Shown here one piece after another: positions 1 to 8,122 of a stretch of DNA of 56,886 bases. Each line of letters starts with the position of its first letter. Within the stretch, counting starts at the first letter, position 1. The translations under genes were made by a program, and so were the position numbers. The DNA is from Clostridiales bacterium (lineage in GTDB: Bacteria; Bacillota; Clostridia; Tissierellales; GPF-1), in contig JABXKS010000052.1 of assembly GCA_013619125.1 (NCBI GenBank), positions 1-56,886 on the forward strand, in the 5' to 3' direction. Below the pieces are notes generated by a model, which was not told where the DNA came from, ran no database searches, and worked only from the letters and a program-made list of their open reading frames with translations.

Positions 1-44
1 GATCTTGATATACTGAAACCATCGCAAAACAAGGAGGAAAACAT

Positions 45-599
45 ATGAACGCAATGACAGCTGATAATCTACGATCTGCATTTGGGGGCGAGAGCCAAGC
101 CCATATGAGATATTTACTTTGGGGACAAGAAGCGGCAAAAGAGGGATTTTCGAAGGTTGCCAATCTATTTTCTGCGATTGCCTATGCAGAGCAGGTTCAT
201 GCCCACGGTCATTTTAGGGTTTTGAAAAATGAAACGGGTGATTTTCTGGTTCCGGCCGGCGCAGGGTTTGGAATCTCAAAAACATCGGATCATTTGGAAT
301 GGGCGCGTAATGGAGAATTGCATGAAGTGGAGCAAATGTATCCAGCCTTTCTTTCTGTAGCGGAAGCGCAGGAAGAAAAACAAGCGATTCGTTCCATGAA
401 ATTTGCCATTGAGGCGGAAAAAACCCATGCCGAGTTGTTTTTAGCAGCGAAAGTAGCTGTTGATCAAGGTGCTGATTTTGAATCGGCAGCGGTTGTGTCG
501 GTTTGTCCCGTCTGCGGACACACCCTAGCGGGAGAAGCAAAAGAGGCTTGTCCGGTCTGTGGCGTAAAGGCTGAAAAATACGAAAAATTTAAAGCGTAA
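45..599 (+). CDS. rbr: Rubrerythrin
   Basis: This is a 184-residue cytoplasmic non-haem diiron protein that in anaerobes reduces hydrogen peroxide with electrons from rubredoxin or NADH systems. The N-terminal ferritin-like four-helix domain carries GESQAHMRY near residue 15 and AEQVHAHGH near residue 48, which supply the diiron Glu/His ligands. The C-terminal rubredoxin-like domain has the two pairs CPVCG near residues 153 and 168. The start is set by AAGGAGG at 31-37, 7 nt before ATG 45. A terminator follows, so this is a single-gene unit or the last gene of an upstream operon lying outside the window. Its presence supports a strict anaerobe coping with oxygen. Confidence 0.95.
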   Translation: MNAMTADNLRSAFGGESQAHMRYLLWGQEAAKEGFSKVANLFSAIAYAEQVHAHGHFRVLKNETGDFLVPAGAGFGISKTSDHLEWARNGELHEVEQMYPAFLSVAEAQEEKQAIRSMKFAIEAEKTHAELFLAAKVAVDQGADFESAAVVSVCPVCGHTLAGEAKEACPVCGVKAEKYEKFKA

Positions 600-607
600 T
601 TCGAGCA

Positions 608-637
608 GAACCCCTCAATTTGAGGGGTTCTTTTTGA
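608..637 (+). terminator. Rho-independent terminator after rubrerythrin
   Basis: A perfect stem GAACCCCTCA / TGAGGGGTTC with a two-base AT turn is followed by TTTTT. It separates rubrerythrin from the fatty acid operon promoter. Confidence 0.9.
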
Positions 638-667
638 TTGTTAACAAAAAATTCATTCTGAAATTCG

Positions 668-696
668 TTGACACACCCTTAGAACGACCGTATACT
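668..696 (+). promoter_or_regulatory. Sigma-A promoter of the fatty acid synthesis operon
   Basis: A consensus -35 TTGACA (668-673) and a near-consensus -10 TATACT (691-696) are separated by exactly 17 nt. The position is 48 nt upstream of accB, with nothing else between it and the operon. It is the strongest promoter match I see in the window. Confidence 0.9.
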
Positions 697-707
697 TATA
701 AAGTCGA

Positions 708-728
708 ATAGTTAGACAGACTAAATAA
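708..728 (+). promoter_or_regulatory. Possible operator just downstream of the acc/fab promoter
   Basis: An imperfect inverted repeat ATAGTTAG-ACAGA-CTAAATAA (core TTAG-N5-CTAA) lies about 12 nt after the -10 box, over or just past the expected transcription start. A MarR-type regulator is encoded at the end of the same operon (9836-10303), so this is a plausible autoregulatory site. It is not the FapR consensus. The assignment is inference only. Confidence 0.35.
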
Positions 729-743
729 AAATGCGGAGAGAGA

Positions 744-1208
744 ATGATGAAAATAGAAGAGCTTCAAAAATTGCTTCAAACCATTGATTCGCTATCTCTA
801 ATTCGAGTGGAAATTGAAACAGACGGATTGCGATTGATCACGGATAAGTCCGAGCGGCCAGCTTTGACGCAAAGCGGTAGCGCGCCAACAGTAGAGAGAA
901 TTCAGCAATCCCTAGGAAAAAGAGAAGAAACGGTTGAGCCGTTTGTGGAAGAGACAATAGAAGTAGAAGGCAGCACCTTTACATCACCCATTATTGGAAC
1001 CTATTACGCAGCACCGGGTCCAGATGCGGACAACTACGTAGAGGTTGGCGCAAAGGTGAAAAAGGATCAAACAATATGTATTGTGGAAGCGATGAAATTG
1101 ATGAATGAAGTGACAGCGGAAGAGGACTGCGAAATCCTTGAGTGTTTGATCGAAGATGGACAGCCTGTTGAATATGGACAGCCATTATTCCGTGTGAAGA
1201 AGGTGTAA
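744..1208 (+). CDS. accB: Biotin carboxyl carrier protein of acetyl-CoA carboxylase
   Basis: This is the carrier subunit (154 aa) of acetyl-CoA carboxylase, which makes malonyl-CoA for fatty acid synthesis. The C-terminal biotinyl domain (about residues 80-154) begins SPIIGTYY and carries EAMKLMNEV, with Lys118 as the biotin acceptor. The N-terminal half is a variable helix and linker, as usual. GGAGAG at 735-740 precedes two adjacent ATGs (744 and 747), either of which could start translation. It is the first gene of the acc-fab operon, and accC starts 2 nt after its stop. Its partner, the biotin carboxylase encoded next, is interrupted. Confidence 0.95.
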   Translation: MMKIEELQKLLQTIDSLSLIRVEIETDGLRLITDKSERPALTQSGSAPTVERIQQSLGKREETVEPFVEETIEVEGSTFTSPIIGTYYAAPGPDADNYVEVGAKVKKDQTICIVEAMKLMNEVTAEEDCEILECLIEDGQPVEYGQPLFRVKKV

Positions 1209-1210
1209 CC

Positions 1211-2378
1211 ATGAAAAAAGTATTGGTAGCGAATCGCGGAGAAATTGCTGTACGCATTATCCGCGCCTGTCGTCAATTGGGGATCGAGACCGTAGCGGTG
1301 TATTCCGATGTGGATCGCGATAGTCTGCATGTGCAACTGGCGGATGAGGCGTTTTGCATTGGGTCAAAGGATCTCAAAGACAGTTATTTGAATATGAATA
1401 ATATTTTGGTTGCGGTAGGGTTATCCCAGGCGGATGCCGTACATCCTGGATTCGGTTTTTTATCGGAGAATCCCGAGTTTGCACGCCTTTGCGAGCAGGT
1501 TGGGGTGAAATTCATTGGCCCGTCTGCCTCGGTGATTGAAAAGATGGGTGACAAATCTGTGGCACGTGAAACCATGATCGCCGCGGGAGTGCCGGTAGTA
1601 CCGGGTTCCGATGGCTTGATAGAGTCGGCAACTGATGGAAAAGAGGTTGCAAAAAAATTGGGTTATCCCGTTTTGGTCAAGGCGGCAGCTGGTGGCGGCG
1701 GTCGAGGCATGCGGGTTATTCAAGCGGAAGAAGAATTTGAGCTTCATTTCCAAGCGGCGAAGCAAGAGGCTGATTTAGCCTTTGGCGACGGGCGCATGTA
1801 TTTCAGCGGCGGCCGTCAAGGCAGCTTCTGTTGTGAATTATGAGAATGCAGGCACCATTGAATTTGTTGTCAGCAACGATTTTTCCTTTTACTTTATTGA
1901 AATGAATACGAGAATCCAGGTCGAGCATCCGGTGACGGAAATGGTGACAGGGATCGATTTGATACAAGCACAATTACTCATTGCACAAGGAGAACCCTTT
2001 GACATTGAACAAGAAAAAATTGAAATTCAGGGACATTCCATTGAATGTCGATTGAATGCGGAAGATCCAGCCCATCAATTTCGGCCTTCACCCGGGCTTA
2101 TTACAAGCCTAAGAGTGCCAGGTGGTTTTGGTGTGCGTATGGATAGCGCTGTTTATGCCGGATATGAAGTGCTGCCTTACTATGATTCCATGGTAGGGAA
2201 GCTGATTGTCCATGCAGAGACACGGGAGTTGGCGATTGCAAAGATGTTGCAAGCCCTTTCAGAGCTGGAGATCGGGGGACTTAAAACCAACCGAGCCTTC
2301 CATTTGGAGATCCTGAATCATCCGGATTTCTTGGAACAGCGGATTCATACGAAGTGGTTGGAGACGGATTGGAAATAG
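1211..2378 (+). pseudogene. accC: Biotin carboxylase gene with internal deletion and frameshift
   Basis: AccC carboxylates biotin on AccB using ATP and bicarbonate. Two overlapping reading frames are seen. The first (1211-1843) follows AccC from KVLVANRGEIAVRI through the ATP-grasp loop AAAGGGGRGM up to Tyr197 at about 1801, then runs into a short foreign tail and stops. The second resumes AccC near 1803 in another frame (AAAVKAASVVNYENAGTIEF, then FIEMNTRIQVEHPVTE) and runs to the normal C-terminus at 2378. Against the roughly 449-residue E. coli protein, about residues 200-257 are absent. That stretch includes ATP- and bicarbonate-contacting residues of the family (Glu201, His209, Gln233, His236, Lys238). 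The remaining 1168 nt is 1 modulo 3, so the lost length must be 2 modulo 3, about 170-176 nt. As read, no active enzyme can be made. It is either a real deletion or an assembly error. Confidence 0.9.
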
Positions 2379-2390
2379 GGGGAATCGATT

Positions 2391-3266
2391 ATGCTTTTTA
2401 AGAAACGGACCTATGCGACCATACAATTGCCGAAATCCAAAGAACCGTACGTGCAGACGGAGGCGGATCCCATTACAAGGGGAGAAGTGATTCCAGAAGG
2501 CGATTTTCATAAATGCCCCAATTGCGGAGAGATTTTTTATGCGGAGATCTTAAGGACGACGGAGGGGGTTTGCCAGAAGTGTGGACAGCATTTACGTTTG
2601 GGCGCCAGAGAACGAATTGCTCAAATCACCGATGCCTTCGACGAGTTCCATCATCAGATGGAAGAAACGAATCCTTTGGATTTTCCAGGATACGAGAAGA
2701 AATTGGCAAGCAATCGAGAGCGAAGCCAAGAGGCGGAAGCTGTGGTTACTGGGCTTGCAACAATAGGGGAACAGCCGTGTGTTTTAGCGGTAATGGACGC
2801 CGGATTTATGATGGGCAGTATGGGAAGCGTTGTTGGGGAGAAGATTACCCTGGCTGTTGAACGTGCGAAGGAAGAAGCCTTGCCTTTGATTATTTTTTGT
2901 GCTTCCGGGGGTGCCCGCATGCAAGAAGGAATTTATTCTTTGATGCAGATGGCGAAGATCAGTTTGGCTGTTGAGGCATTTTCCAAGGTTGGTGGTCTTT
3001 ATGTATCGGTATTGACGGATCCGACAACCGGTGGTGTTACCGCAAGTTTTGCGATGCAGGGAGACCTGATTGTCGCGGAACCAGGTACGCTGATCGGATT
3101 TGCGGGTCGTCGCGTGATTGAACAGACGATACGACAGACCTTGCCGGAGGGATTCCAACGCGCGGAGTTTTTGCTGGAAAAAGGATTCTTGGATCAAATC
3201 ATTCCCCGTAATGAGATGAAGGAGACCTTAACAAGGGTCCTAAAGCTTCATGGAGGGAAAAGATGA
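2391..3266 (+). CDS. accD: Acetyl-CoA carboxylase carboxyltransferase, beta subunit
   Basis: This is the 291-aa beta subunit of the carboxyltransferase half-reaction, which moves CO2 from carboxybiotin to acetyl-CoA. A four-cysteine zinc ribbon (Cys42, Cys45, Cys61, Cys64) precedes the crotonase-like domain. That domain has GGARMQEGI near residue 173 and, further on, VLTDPTTGGVTASFA, typical of acyl-CoA carboxyltransferases. GGGGGA lies upstream of ATG 2391. The stop overlaps the accA start by 4 nt (ATGA), so alpha and beta subunits are translationally coupled, which fits their equal stoichiometry in the tetramer. Confidence 0.96.
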   Translation: MLFKKRTYATIQLPKSKEPYVQTEADPITRGEVIPEGDFHKCPNCGEIFYAEILRTTEGVCQKCGQHLRLGARERIAQITDAFDEFHHQMEETNPLDFPGYEKKLASNRERSQEAEAVVTGLATIGEQPCVLAVMDAGFMMGSMGSVVGEKITLAVERAKEEALPLIIFCASGGARMQEGIYSLMQMAKISLAVEAFSKVGGLYVSVLTDPTTGGVTASFAMQGDLIVAEPGTLIGFAGRRVIEQTIRQTLPEGFQRAEFLLEKGFLDQIIPRNEMKETLTRVLKLHGGKR

Positions 3267-4204
3267 GAGAAGAAATAAAACGTGTAGAGAGCGAACTGAA
3301 GCGTCTTGAAGCACTGCAGGCGGACGGGATCGATGTGTCGGAAGCGATAAACAAGCGAAAGCAAGAAGTAAAGGCCATGAAAGCGGAATTTCCGATGGAT
3401 GCCTGGGATCGCGTGACAAAAGCACGGGATGCCAAACGGCCGGTTGCTTCACAATATATTGAAGGCCTTGTGGATGATTTTATGGAATTTCATGGAGATC
3501 GACGATTTGGTGATGACCCGGCATTAATCGGCGGGGTTGGCTGGATTGGGGATACGGCTTTTACGATTCTGGGACAGGAAAAGGGAGTCGGCACCAAGGA
3601 ACGCGTCAAGCGAAACTTTGGCATGTTGAACCCCGAGGGCTATCGAAAGGCGCAGCGGCTGATGAAGCAGGCTGAGAAGTTTAATCGTCCGATCCTCTGT
3701 CTGGTGGATACGCCAGGTGCATTTTGCGGCCTGGGCGCGGAAGAACGCGGCCAAGGACAGGCAATTGCTGAAAGCCTTACACTAATGGCTGGGCTTCAAG
3801 TGCCGGTGATCACTATTGTAATTGGTGAGGGTGGATCCGGAGGCGCTTTGGCGATGGCTGTAGCGGATGAAGTATGGATGATGGAAAACAGCATCTATTC
3901 GATTCTGTCGCCAGAAGGATTTGCTACGATTTTATGGAAAGACGCGAGTCGAGCGCAGGAAGCTTCGGAGGTGATGAAGATCACCGCCAATGATTTAGAA
4001 TCCTTTGGGATGGTGGATCGCGTGGTGAGAGAACCGGATGAATTTTGTGTTGAAACCTTGCCAGCTGTGATTGAGTCTATGCGGGAAATCATTTTGAAAA
4101 CCGTATCGGATTATCAAAAATTGCCTGTTGAATCGCTTCTGAAGAAGCGGTATGAGAAGTTTAGAGCAATGGGAAGAGTAAGCGAAAAGGAGGGAACGGA
4201 ATGA
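3263..4204 (+). CDS. accA: Acetyl-CoA carboxylase carboxyltransferase, alpha subunit
   Basis: This 313-aa alpha subunit pairs with AccD to form the malonyl-CoA-producing carboxyltransferase. The N-terminal helix is followed by the crotonase-fold core, with DTPGAFCGLGAEERGQ near residue 153 and GEGGSGGALAMAVAD near residue 192, both family hallmarks. It overlaps accD by ATGA at its start and fabH by ATGA at its end (4201), so accD-accA-fabH is a coupled translational block. Length is normal for the bacterial family (about 315-320 aa). Confidence 0.96.
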   Translation: MREEIKRVESELKRLEALQADGIDVSEAINKRKQEVKAMKAEFPMDAWDRVTKARDAKRPVASQYIEGLVDDFMEFHGDRRFGDDPALIGGVGWIGDTAFTILGQEKGVGTKERVKRNFGMLNPEGYRKAQRLMKQAEKFNRPILCLVDTPGAFCGLGAEERGQGQAIAESLTLMAGLQVPVITIVIGEGGSGGALAMAVADEVWMMENSIYSILSPEGFATILWKDASRAQEASEVMKITANDLESFGMVDRVVREPDEFCVETLPAVIESMREIILKTVSDYQKLPVESLLKKRYEKFRAMGRVSEKEGTE

Positions 4205-5169
4205 TCCATGCAGAGATTCTGGGAATTGGCTCCTACGCACCGGAAGCGGTGATGTCGAATGTCGATTTGGAGAAAATTGTAGAAACATCGGATGAATGGA
4301 TTCAATCGCGAACCGGGATTGTGAATCGTCATATATCTGAAGGGGAAAACACCTCTGACCTGAGCGTGAAAGCAGCCTTGGCGGCATTGAAAGATGCGGG
4401 CATGGAAGCGGAAGAACTCGATATGATTTTATTGGCGACAACCTCGCCAGATCATTTGTCCCCAAGCACTGCGGCGCTGGTTCAAAAAAAGATTGGCGCA
4501 AAGAATGCCGTGGCGATGGATGTTTCTGCGGGATGTACGGGATTCATTTATTTGCTTGATTTGGCGAGAAATCTGATCGCATCGGGCTCTTATCAAAAGA
4601 TTCTGGTTATTGGGGCAGAGGTTTTGTCGAAGCATATTGACTGGACCGATCGAAACACCTGTATTCTCTTTGGGGATGGCGCGGGTGCAGCGATTATTTC
4701 AAAAAGCGAAAGAAATGGCATTCAAGACACCAATATTTATACCGATGGCGATATGAACGATCTAATTGTTATTCCGACAAAGTCGGTGAAAAATCCCTTG
4801 GGAGCGATTGAAGCCGAGTATCACGCCCTCGCTATGAAGGGGCAAGATGTTTTCAAGTTTGCCACCAAGGTGGTTACAAAAAGCCTGAAGGAAATCATGA
4901 AGGCACACGAACTGACCAATGATGACATCCGATGGGTTGTTCCCCATCAGGCAAATAAAAGAATTATCGATTTTGCCGCTTCGAAATTGAAGATGGATCC
5001 AGAAAAATTCTATATGAACCTGGATGAATATGGAAACACCTCCGCAGCGAGTATTCCCCTTGCTTTATCAGAGATGAAGCAAAAAGGATTGCTGGTTAAG
5101 GGAGATAAAATTTTGCTCGTTGGCTTCGGCGCGGGTTTAACGTGGGGCACAGCCCTGATTGAATGGTAA
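4201..5169 (+). CDS. fabH: Beta-ketoacyl-ACP synthase III
   Basis: FabH starts fatty acid synthesis by condensing an acyl-CoA primer with malonyl-ACP; in Firmicutes it often sets straight- versus branched-chain composition. The 322-aa thiolase-fold protein has the Cys-His-Asn triad at Cys112 (SAGCTGFIY), His249 (VPHQANKRI) and Asn279 (YGNTSAAS). The start ATG overlaps the accA stop. Primer preference cannot be read from sequence. The isobutyryl-type acyl-CoA that could come from the oxidoreductase operon at 22003-24593 would be a natural branched primer (inference). Confidence 0.96.
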   Translation: MIHAEILGIGSYAPEAVMSNVDLEKIVETSDEWIQSRTGIVNRHISEGENTSDLSVKAALAALKDAGMEAEELDMILLATTSPDHLSPSTAALVQKKIGAKNAVAMDVSAGCTGFIYLLDLARNLIASGSYQKILVIGAEVLSKHIDWTDRNTCILFGDGAGAAIISKSERNGIQDTNIYTDGDMNDLIVIPTKSVKNPLGAIEAEYHALAMKGQDVFKFATKVVTKSLKEIMKAHELTNDDIRWVVPHQANKRIIDFAASKLKMDPEKFYMNLDEYGNTSAASIPLALSEMKQKGLLVKGDKILLVGFGAGLTWGTALIEW

Positions 5170-5203
5170 TTATTAACGGATAATTCTAAGGAGGAAAAAA
5201 ACA

Positions 5204-5431
5204 ATGATTGAAAAATTAAAAGAAATTTTGGTGGAAGAACTTGATGTGGAAATGGAAGCGGTAACTCTTGAGGCGAAATTTAAAGAGGACCTGGAAGCGG
5301 ATTCACTGGATATGATGCAATTGGTAATGGAAATTGAAGAAGAGTTTGAAATTGAAGTGGAAACGGAAGAGTTAGCAACCATCCTTACGGTTGGTGATTT
5401 GGTCGCTTACATCGAGAAGAAACAAGCATAG
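5204..5431 (+). CDS. acpP: Acyl carrier protein
   Basis: This is the 75-aa acidic carrier of growing acyl chains in type II fatty acid synthesis. The phosphopantetheine attachment site is Ser34 in the motif [10 protein letters not shown], inside a four-helix acyl carrier fold rich in Glu. AAGGAGG at 5188-5194 precedes ATG 5204. The gene sits between fabH and fabK, with 34 nt before it. After it lies a strong inverted repeat (5442-5480) that may set its expression apart from the downstream enzymes. Length is typical. Confidence 0.96.
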   Translation: MIEKLKEILVEELDVEMEAVTLEAKFKEDLEADSLDMMQLVMEIEEEFEIEVETEELATILTVGDLVAYIEKKQA

Positions 5432-5441
5432 GGAAACAGGA

Positions 5442-5484
5442 AGAATCTAACGCGGCGAGGTTTGCATAACGTTAGATTCTTTTG
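5442..5484 (+). promoter_or_regulatory. Intercistronic hairpin between acpP and fabK
   Basis: A perfect 11-bp inverted repeat, AGAATCTAACG (5442-5452) and CGTTAGATTCT (5470-5480), with a 17-nt loop ends in only four Ts. It lies 10 nt after acpP and just before the fabK ribosome binding site (AAAGGAGG, 5487-5494). It looks like a partial terminator or a 3'-end stabiliser that would let ACP be made in excess of FabK-FabZ (inference). Confidence 0.65.
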
Positions 5485-5501
5485 CTAAAGGAGGAACGCC
5501 C

Positions 5502-6437
5502 GTGATACAAGAAATTTTAAACATTCAGTACCCGGTCATTCAAGGGGGAATGGCGTGGATTTCCGATGCAAGTCTTGCGGCAGCTGTTTCTAATGCAGGC
5601 GGACTCGGCGTGATTGCCTGTGGGAATGCGCCGGGAAGCTATGTGCGAGAGCAGATAAAAAAAATTCGTGAATTAACAGACAAGCCCTATGGCCTGAACG
5701 TTATGCTTCTCAGTCCCTATGTCGAAGAGGTGGCTTTGATTGCGACGGAGGAAAAAGTGCCTGTTGTGATTACAGGAGCCGGAGACCCCAGTCGTTTTAT
5801 CAAGGCGTGGCAGAGTAATGGCACGAAGGTGATCCCTGTGGTTGCCAGCGTTGCCTTGGCGAAGCGTATGGTACGTTTAGGCGTCGATGCGATTATCGCG
5901 GAGGGGGGAGAAGCCGGTGGTCATGTGGGTGAATTAAATACCATGACGCTAGTTCCTGCTGTTGTTGATGCGATTGATCTGCCTGTGATTGCCGCAGGAG
6001 GGATTTTTGACGCCCGTGGCGTTTTGGCTTCTTTTGCTTTGGGAGCTTCCGGGGTGCAAGTCGGTACGCGATTTATCTTGGCGGAAGAATGCACGGTTCA
6101 TGAGAACTATAAGAAAAAGGTCATAAAAGCCAAGGATATCGATTCCTTTGTAACAGGACGAAACACGGGTCATCCCGTTCGGGTTTTAAGAAACCCCTTG
6201 TCCAAGGAATTGAAAAAGATGGACCATGCCGGAAAGACTGCTGAAGAGATTGAGGCATTTTCTGCCGGTTCTCTGTATCGGGCTGCAATTGAAGGCGATC
6301 TGAAGACGGGTTCTTTTATGGCGGGACAATGCGCATGCATGGTGGATGAAATTGAACCAGCGGCAAAAATATTGGAATCCTTACTGGCCTTGTCAGAGCC
6401 ATTTGCTCGATTGAAACAACAAGTGGAGGCATTGTAA
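5502..6437 (+). CDS. fabK: Enoyl-ACP reductase II (FMN-dependent)
   Basis: FabK reduces trans-2-enoyl-ACP in the last step of each elongation cycle. It is a flavin (FMN) TIM-barrel enzyme unrelated to the triclosan target FabI. The 311-aa protein begins IQEILNIQYPVIQGGMAWI and has the FMN phosphate-binding region AAGGIFDARGV followed by GVQVGTRF. The only sensible start is GTG 5502, 7 nt after AAAGGAGG. The stop overlaps the fabD start as TAATG. No fabI lies in this operon, so FabK is the enoyl reductase encoded here. Confidence 0.95.
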   Translation: MIQEILNIQYPVIQGGMAWISDASLAAAVSNAGGLGVIACGNAPGSYVREQIKKIRELTDKPYGLNVMLLSPYVEEVALIATEEKVPVVITGAGDPSRFIKAWQSNGTKVIPVVASVALAKRMVRLGVDAIIAEGGEAGGHVGELNTMTLVPAVVDAIDLPVIAAGGIFDARGVLASFALGASGVQVGTRFILAEECTVHENYKKKVIKAKDIDSFVTGRNTGHPVRVLRNPLSKELKKMDHAGKTAEEIEAFSAGSLYRAAIEGDLKTGSFMAGQCACMVDEIEPAAKILESLLALSEPFARLKQQVEAL

Positions 6438-7363
6438 TGGGAAAAACAGTATTTTTATTCCCGGGTCAAGGCGCTCAAAAACTTGGTATGGGAAAGGAAT
6501 TCTACGATGAATATACAGAGGCGCGACTGGTCTTTGAGGAGGCATCTGAAGCCTTGTCCATGGATATGAAAAGCCTTTGTTTTGATGATCCTGAGGATAA
6601 GCTGAACTTGACGGAATTTACACAGCCAGCAATCCTGACGACTTCCATCGCAATTTTACGGGTTTTGGAAGCGCAGGGAGTCAAAGCGGATTGTACGGCC
6701 GGATTGAGTTTAGGAGAATATGCCGCCCTGGTGTATGCCAAGGCTTTTGATTTTCGAACAGCGGTTCAATTGGTTCGTGTTCGAGGCCGCTTGATGCAGG
6801 ATGCTGTTCCGGCTGGAATTGGCGGCTTGGCCGCGGTTGTGGGTCTTCCTATTGAGACGATCGAAACCCTAGTGAGTGAAACAAAAGATGGGTTTTTGGA
6901 AATCGCAAACTACAATACGCCGATGCAGACGGTTGTGGGGGGGGAGATTCAAGCCTTGGAAAAATTTGCATTGCGTGCAAAGGAATCCGGCGCAAAGATC
7001 GCTTCTCTGTTGCCGGTGAGTGCGCCTTTTCATACGGAGATGCTGAAGCCTGCGCAAGTTGGCTTGGCGGGAGAATTGGCGTCTATCACAGTCAATAGGT
7101 TGGAAGTGCCGGTATATGCCAATGTATTGGGCGATTTGTATCCGGGGGCAGATGAAGTGAAACGTCTTTTGGCGGAACAGGTTGCAAGTCCAGTACGTTG
7201 GGTTTCCATTATGAACGCCTTGCTGGCGAATGATGTGGACACCTTTATAGAAATCGGTCCTGGCAAAACCTTGACAGGATTTGTTAAGCGATTCGACAAG
7301 AGCAAGAACGCCTTTGCGATCGAGAACCTCAAGGGGCTTTCGAAGTTGATGAAAGCGATATAA
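6437..7363 (+). CDS. fabD: Malonyl-CoA:ACP transacylase
   Basis: FabD moves malonyl from CoA to ACP to provide the elongation unit. The 308-aa alpha/beta hydrolase-like protein starts with FLFPGQGAQ. It has the nucleophile Ser91 in GLSLGEYAAL, a conserved Arg in VRVRGRLMQ, and catalytic His199 in APFHTEML. ATG 6437 shares one base with the fabK stop, which indicates translational coupling. fabG follows after 11 nt with its own AAGGAGG. Confidence 0.96.
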   Translation: MGKTVFLFPGQGAQKLGMGKEFYDEYTEARLVFEEASEALSMDMKSLCFDDPEDKLNLTEFTQPAILTTSIAILRVLEAQGVKADCTAGLSLGEYAALVYAKAFDFRTAVQLVRVRGRLMQDAVPAGIGGLAAVVGLPIETIETLVSETKDGFLEIANYNTPMQTVVGGEIQALEKFALRAKESGAKIASLLPVSAPFHTEMLKPAQVGLAGELASITVNRLEVPVYANVLGDLYPGADEVKRLLAEQVASPVRWVSIMNALLANDVDTFIEIGPGKTLTGFVKRFDKSKNAFAIENLKGLSKLMKAI

Positions 7364-7374
7364 GGAGGAAACCC

Positions 7375-8112
7375 ATGGAAAATAAAGTAGCGATTGTAAC
7401 GGGCGGGAGCCGCGGGATTGGCCGAGCCATTGCCGAAAAGCTTTCAGAATCTGGTTATGATCTGATATTGAACTACCGAAGCCGGGAAGAAGAAGCCTTG
7501 GCGGTCAAGGAAATGCTGGAAGCCAAGGGCGGAGTCGTTGAAATTGTGCAGGCGGATGTCAGTCAATTTGACGATGCAAAGAAGTTGATTCAATTCGCCA
7601 AGAAGCGCTTTGGCAGACTTGATGTATTGGTGAACAATGCTGGGATTACCAAAGATGCCCTCTTGCCGCTGATGAAGGAAGATGCCTTTGATCAGGTGAT
7701 TGAGGTCAATCTGAAGGGGACGTTCAATTGTATGAAGCATGCGATGCGTGTCATGATGAAGCAGAAATCTGGCGTGATGATCAACATCTCATCGGTGGTT
7801 GGCTTGATGGGCAATATCGGTCAGACAAATTACGCGGCTTCAAAAGCTGGCGTGATCGGAATGATGAAATCTGTGGCTAAGGAAGGCGGTTCTTTCGGGA
7901 TTCGCGCCAATGCCATAGCGCCGGGATTTATTAAAACGGCCATGACGGAGAATTTGCCAGAGAATGTTCGCGAGGAGATGTTGAAGGCAATTCCACTGAA
8001 GGATTTTGGAACCGCAGAAGATGTTGCCAATCTAGTGAAATTTTTGGCGTCGGACGATGCAAAATACATTACAGGTCAAGTCATCAATGTTGATGGCGGC
8101 ATGGTGATGTAA
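7375..8112 (+). CDS. fabG: 3-oxoacyl-ACP reductase
   Basis: FabG is the NADPH-dependent reductase of beta-ketoacyl-ACP, a 245-aa short-chain dehydrogenase. It shows the nucleotide-binding TGGSRGIG at residues 9-16, NNAG at 87-90, and the catalytic Ser140, Tyr153 and Lys157 (YAASK). The C-terminus ends with GQVINVDGGMVM, usual for FabG. AAGGAGG precedes ATG 7375. It lies between fabD and fabF, the common Firmicute order. Confidence 0.96.
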   Translation: MENKVAIVTGGSRGIGRAIAEKLSESGYDLILNYRSREEEALAVKEMLEAKGGVVEIVQADVSQFDDAKKLIQFAKKRFGRLDVLVNNAGITKDALLPLMKEDAFDQVIEVNLKGTFNCMKHAMRVMMKQKSGVMINISSVVGLMGNIGQTNYAASKAGVIGMMKSVAKEGGSFGIRANAIAPGFIKTAMTENLPENVREEMLKAIPLKDFGTAEDVANLVKFLASDDAKYITGQVINVDGGMVM

Positions 8113-8122
8113 GGAGGAGCGC

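Noticed and set aside
1211-2378. Insertion sequence or programmed frameshift as the cause of the accC break
   Set aside because: No inserted DNA, inverted repeats or target duplications are seen, and a slippage event could not replace the roughly 58 missing codons.
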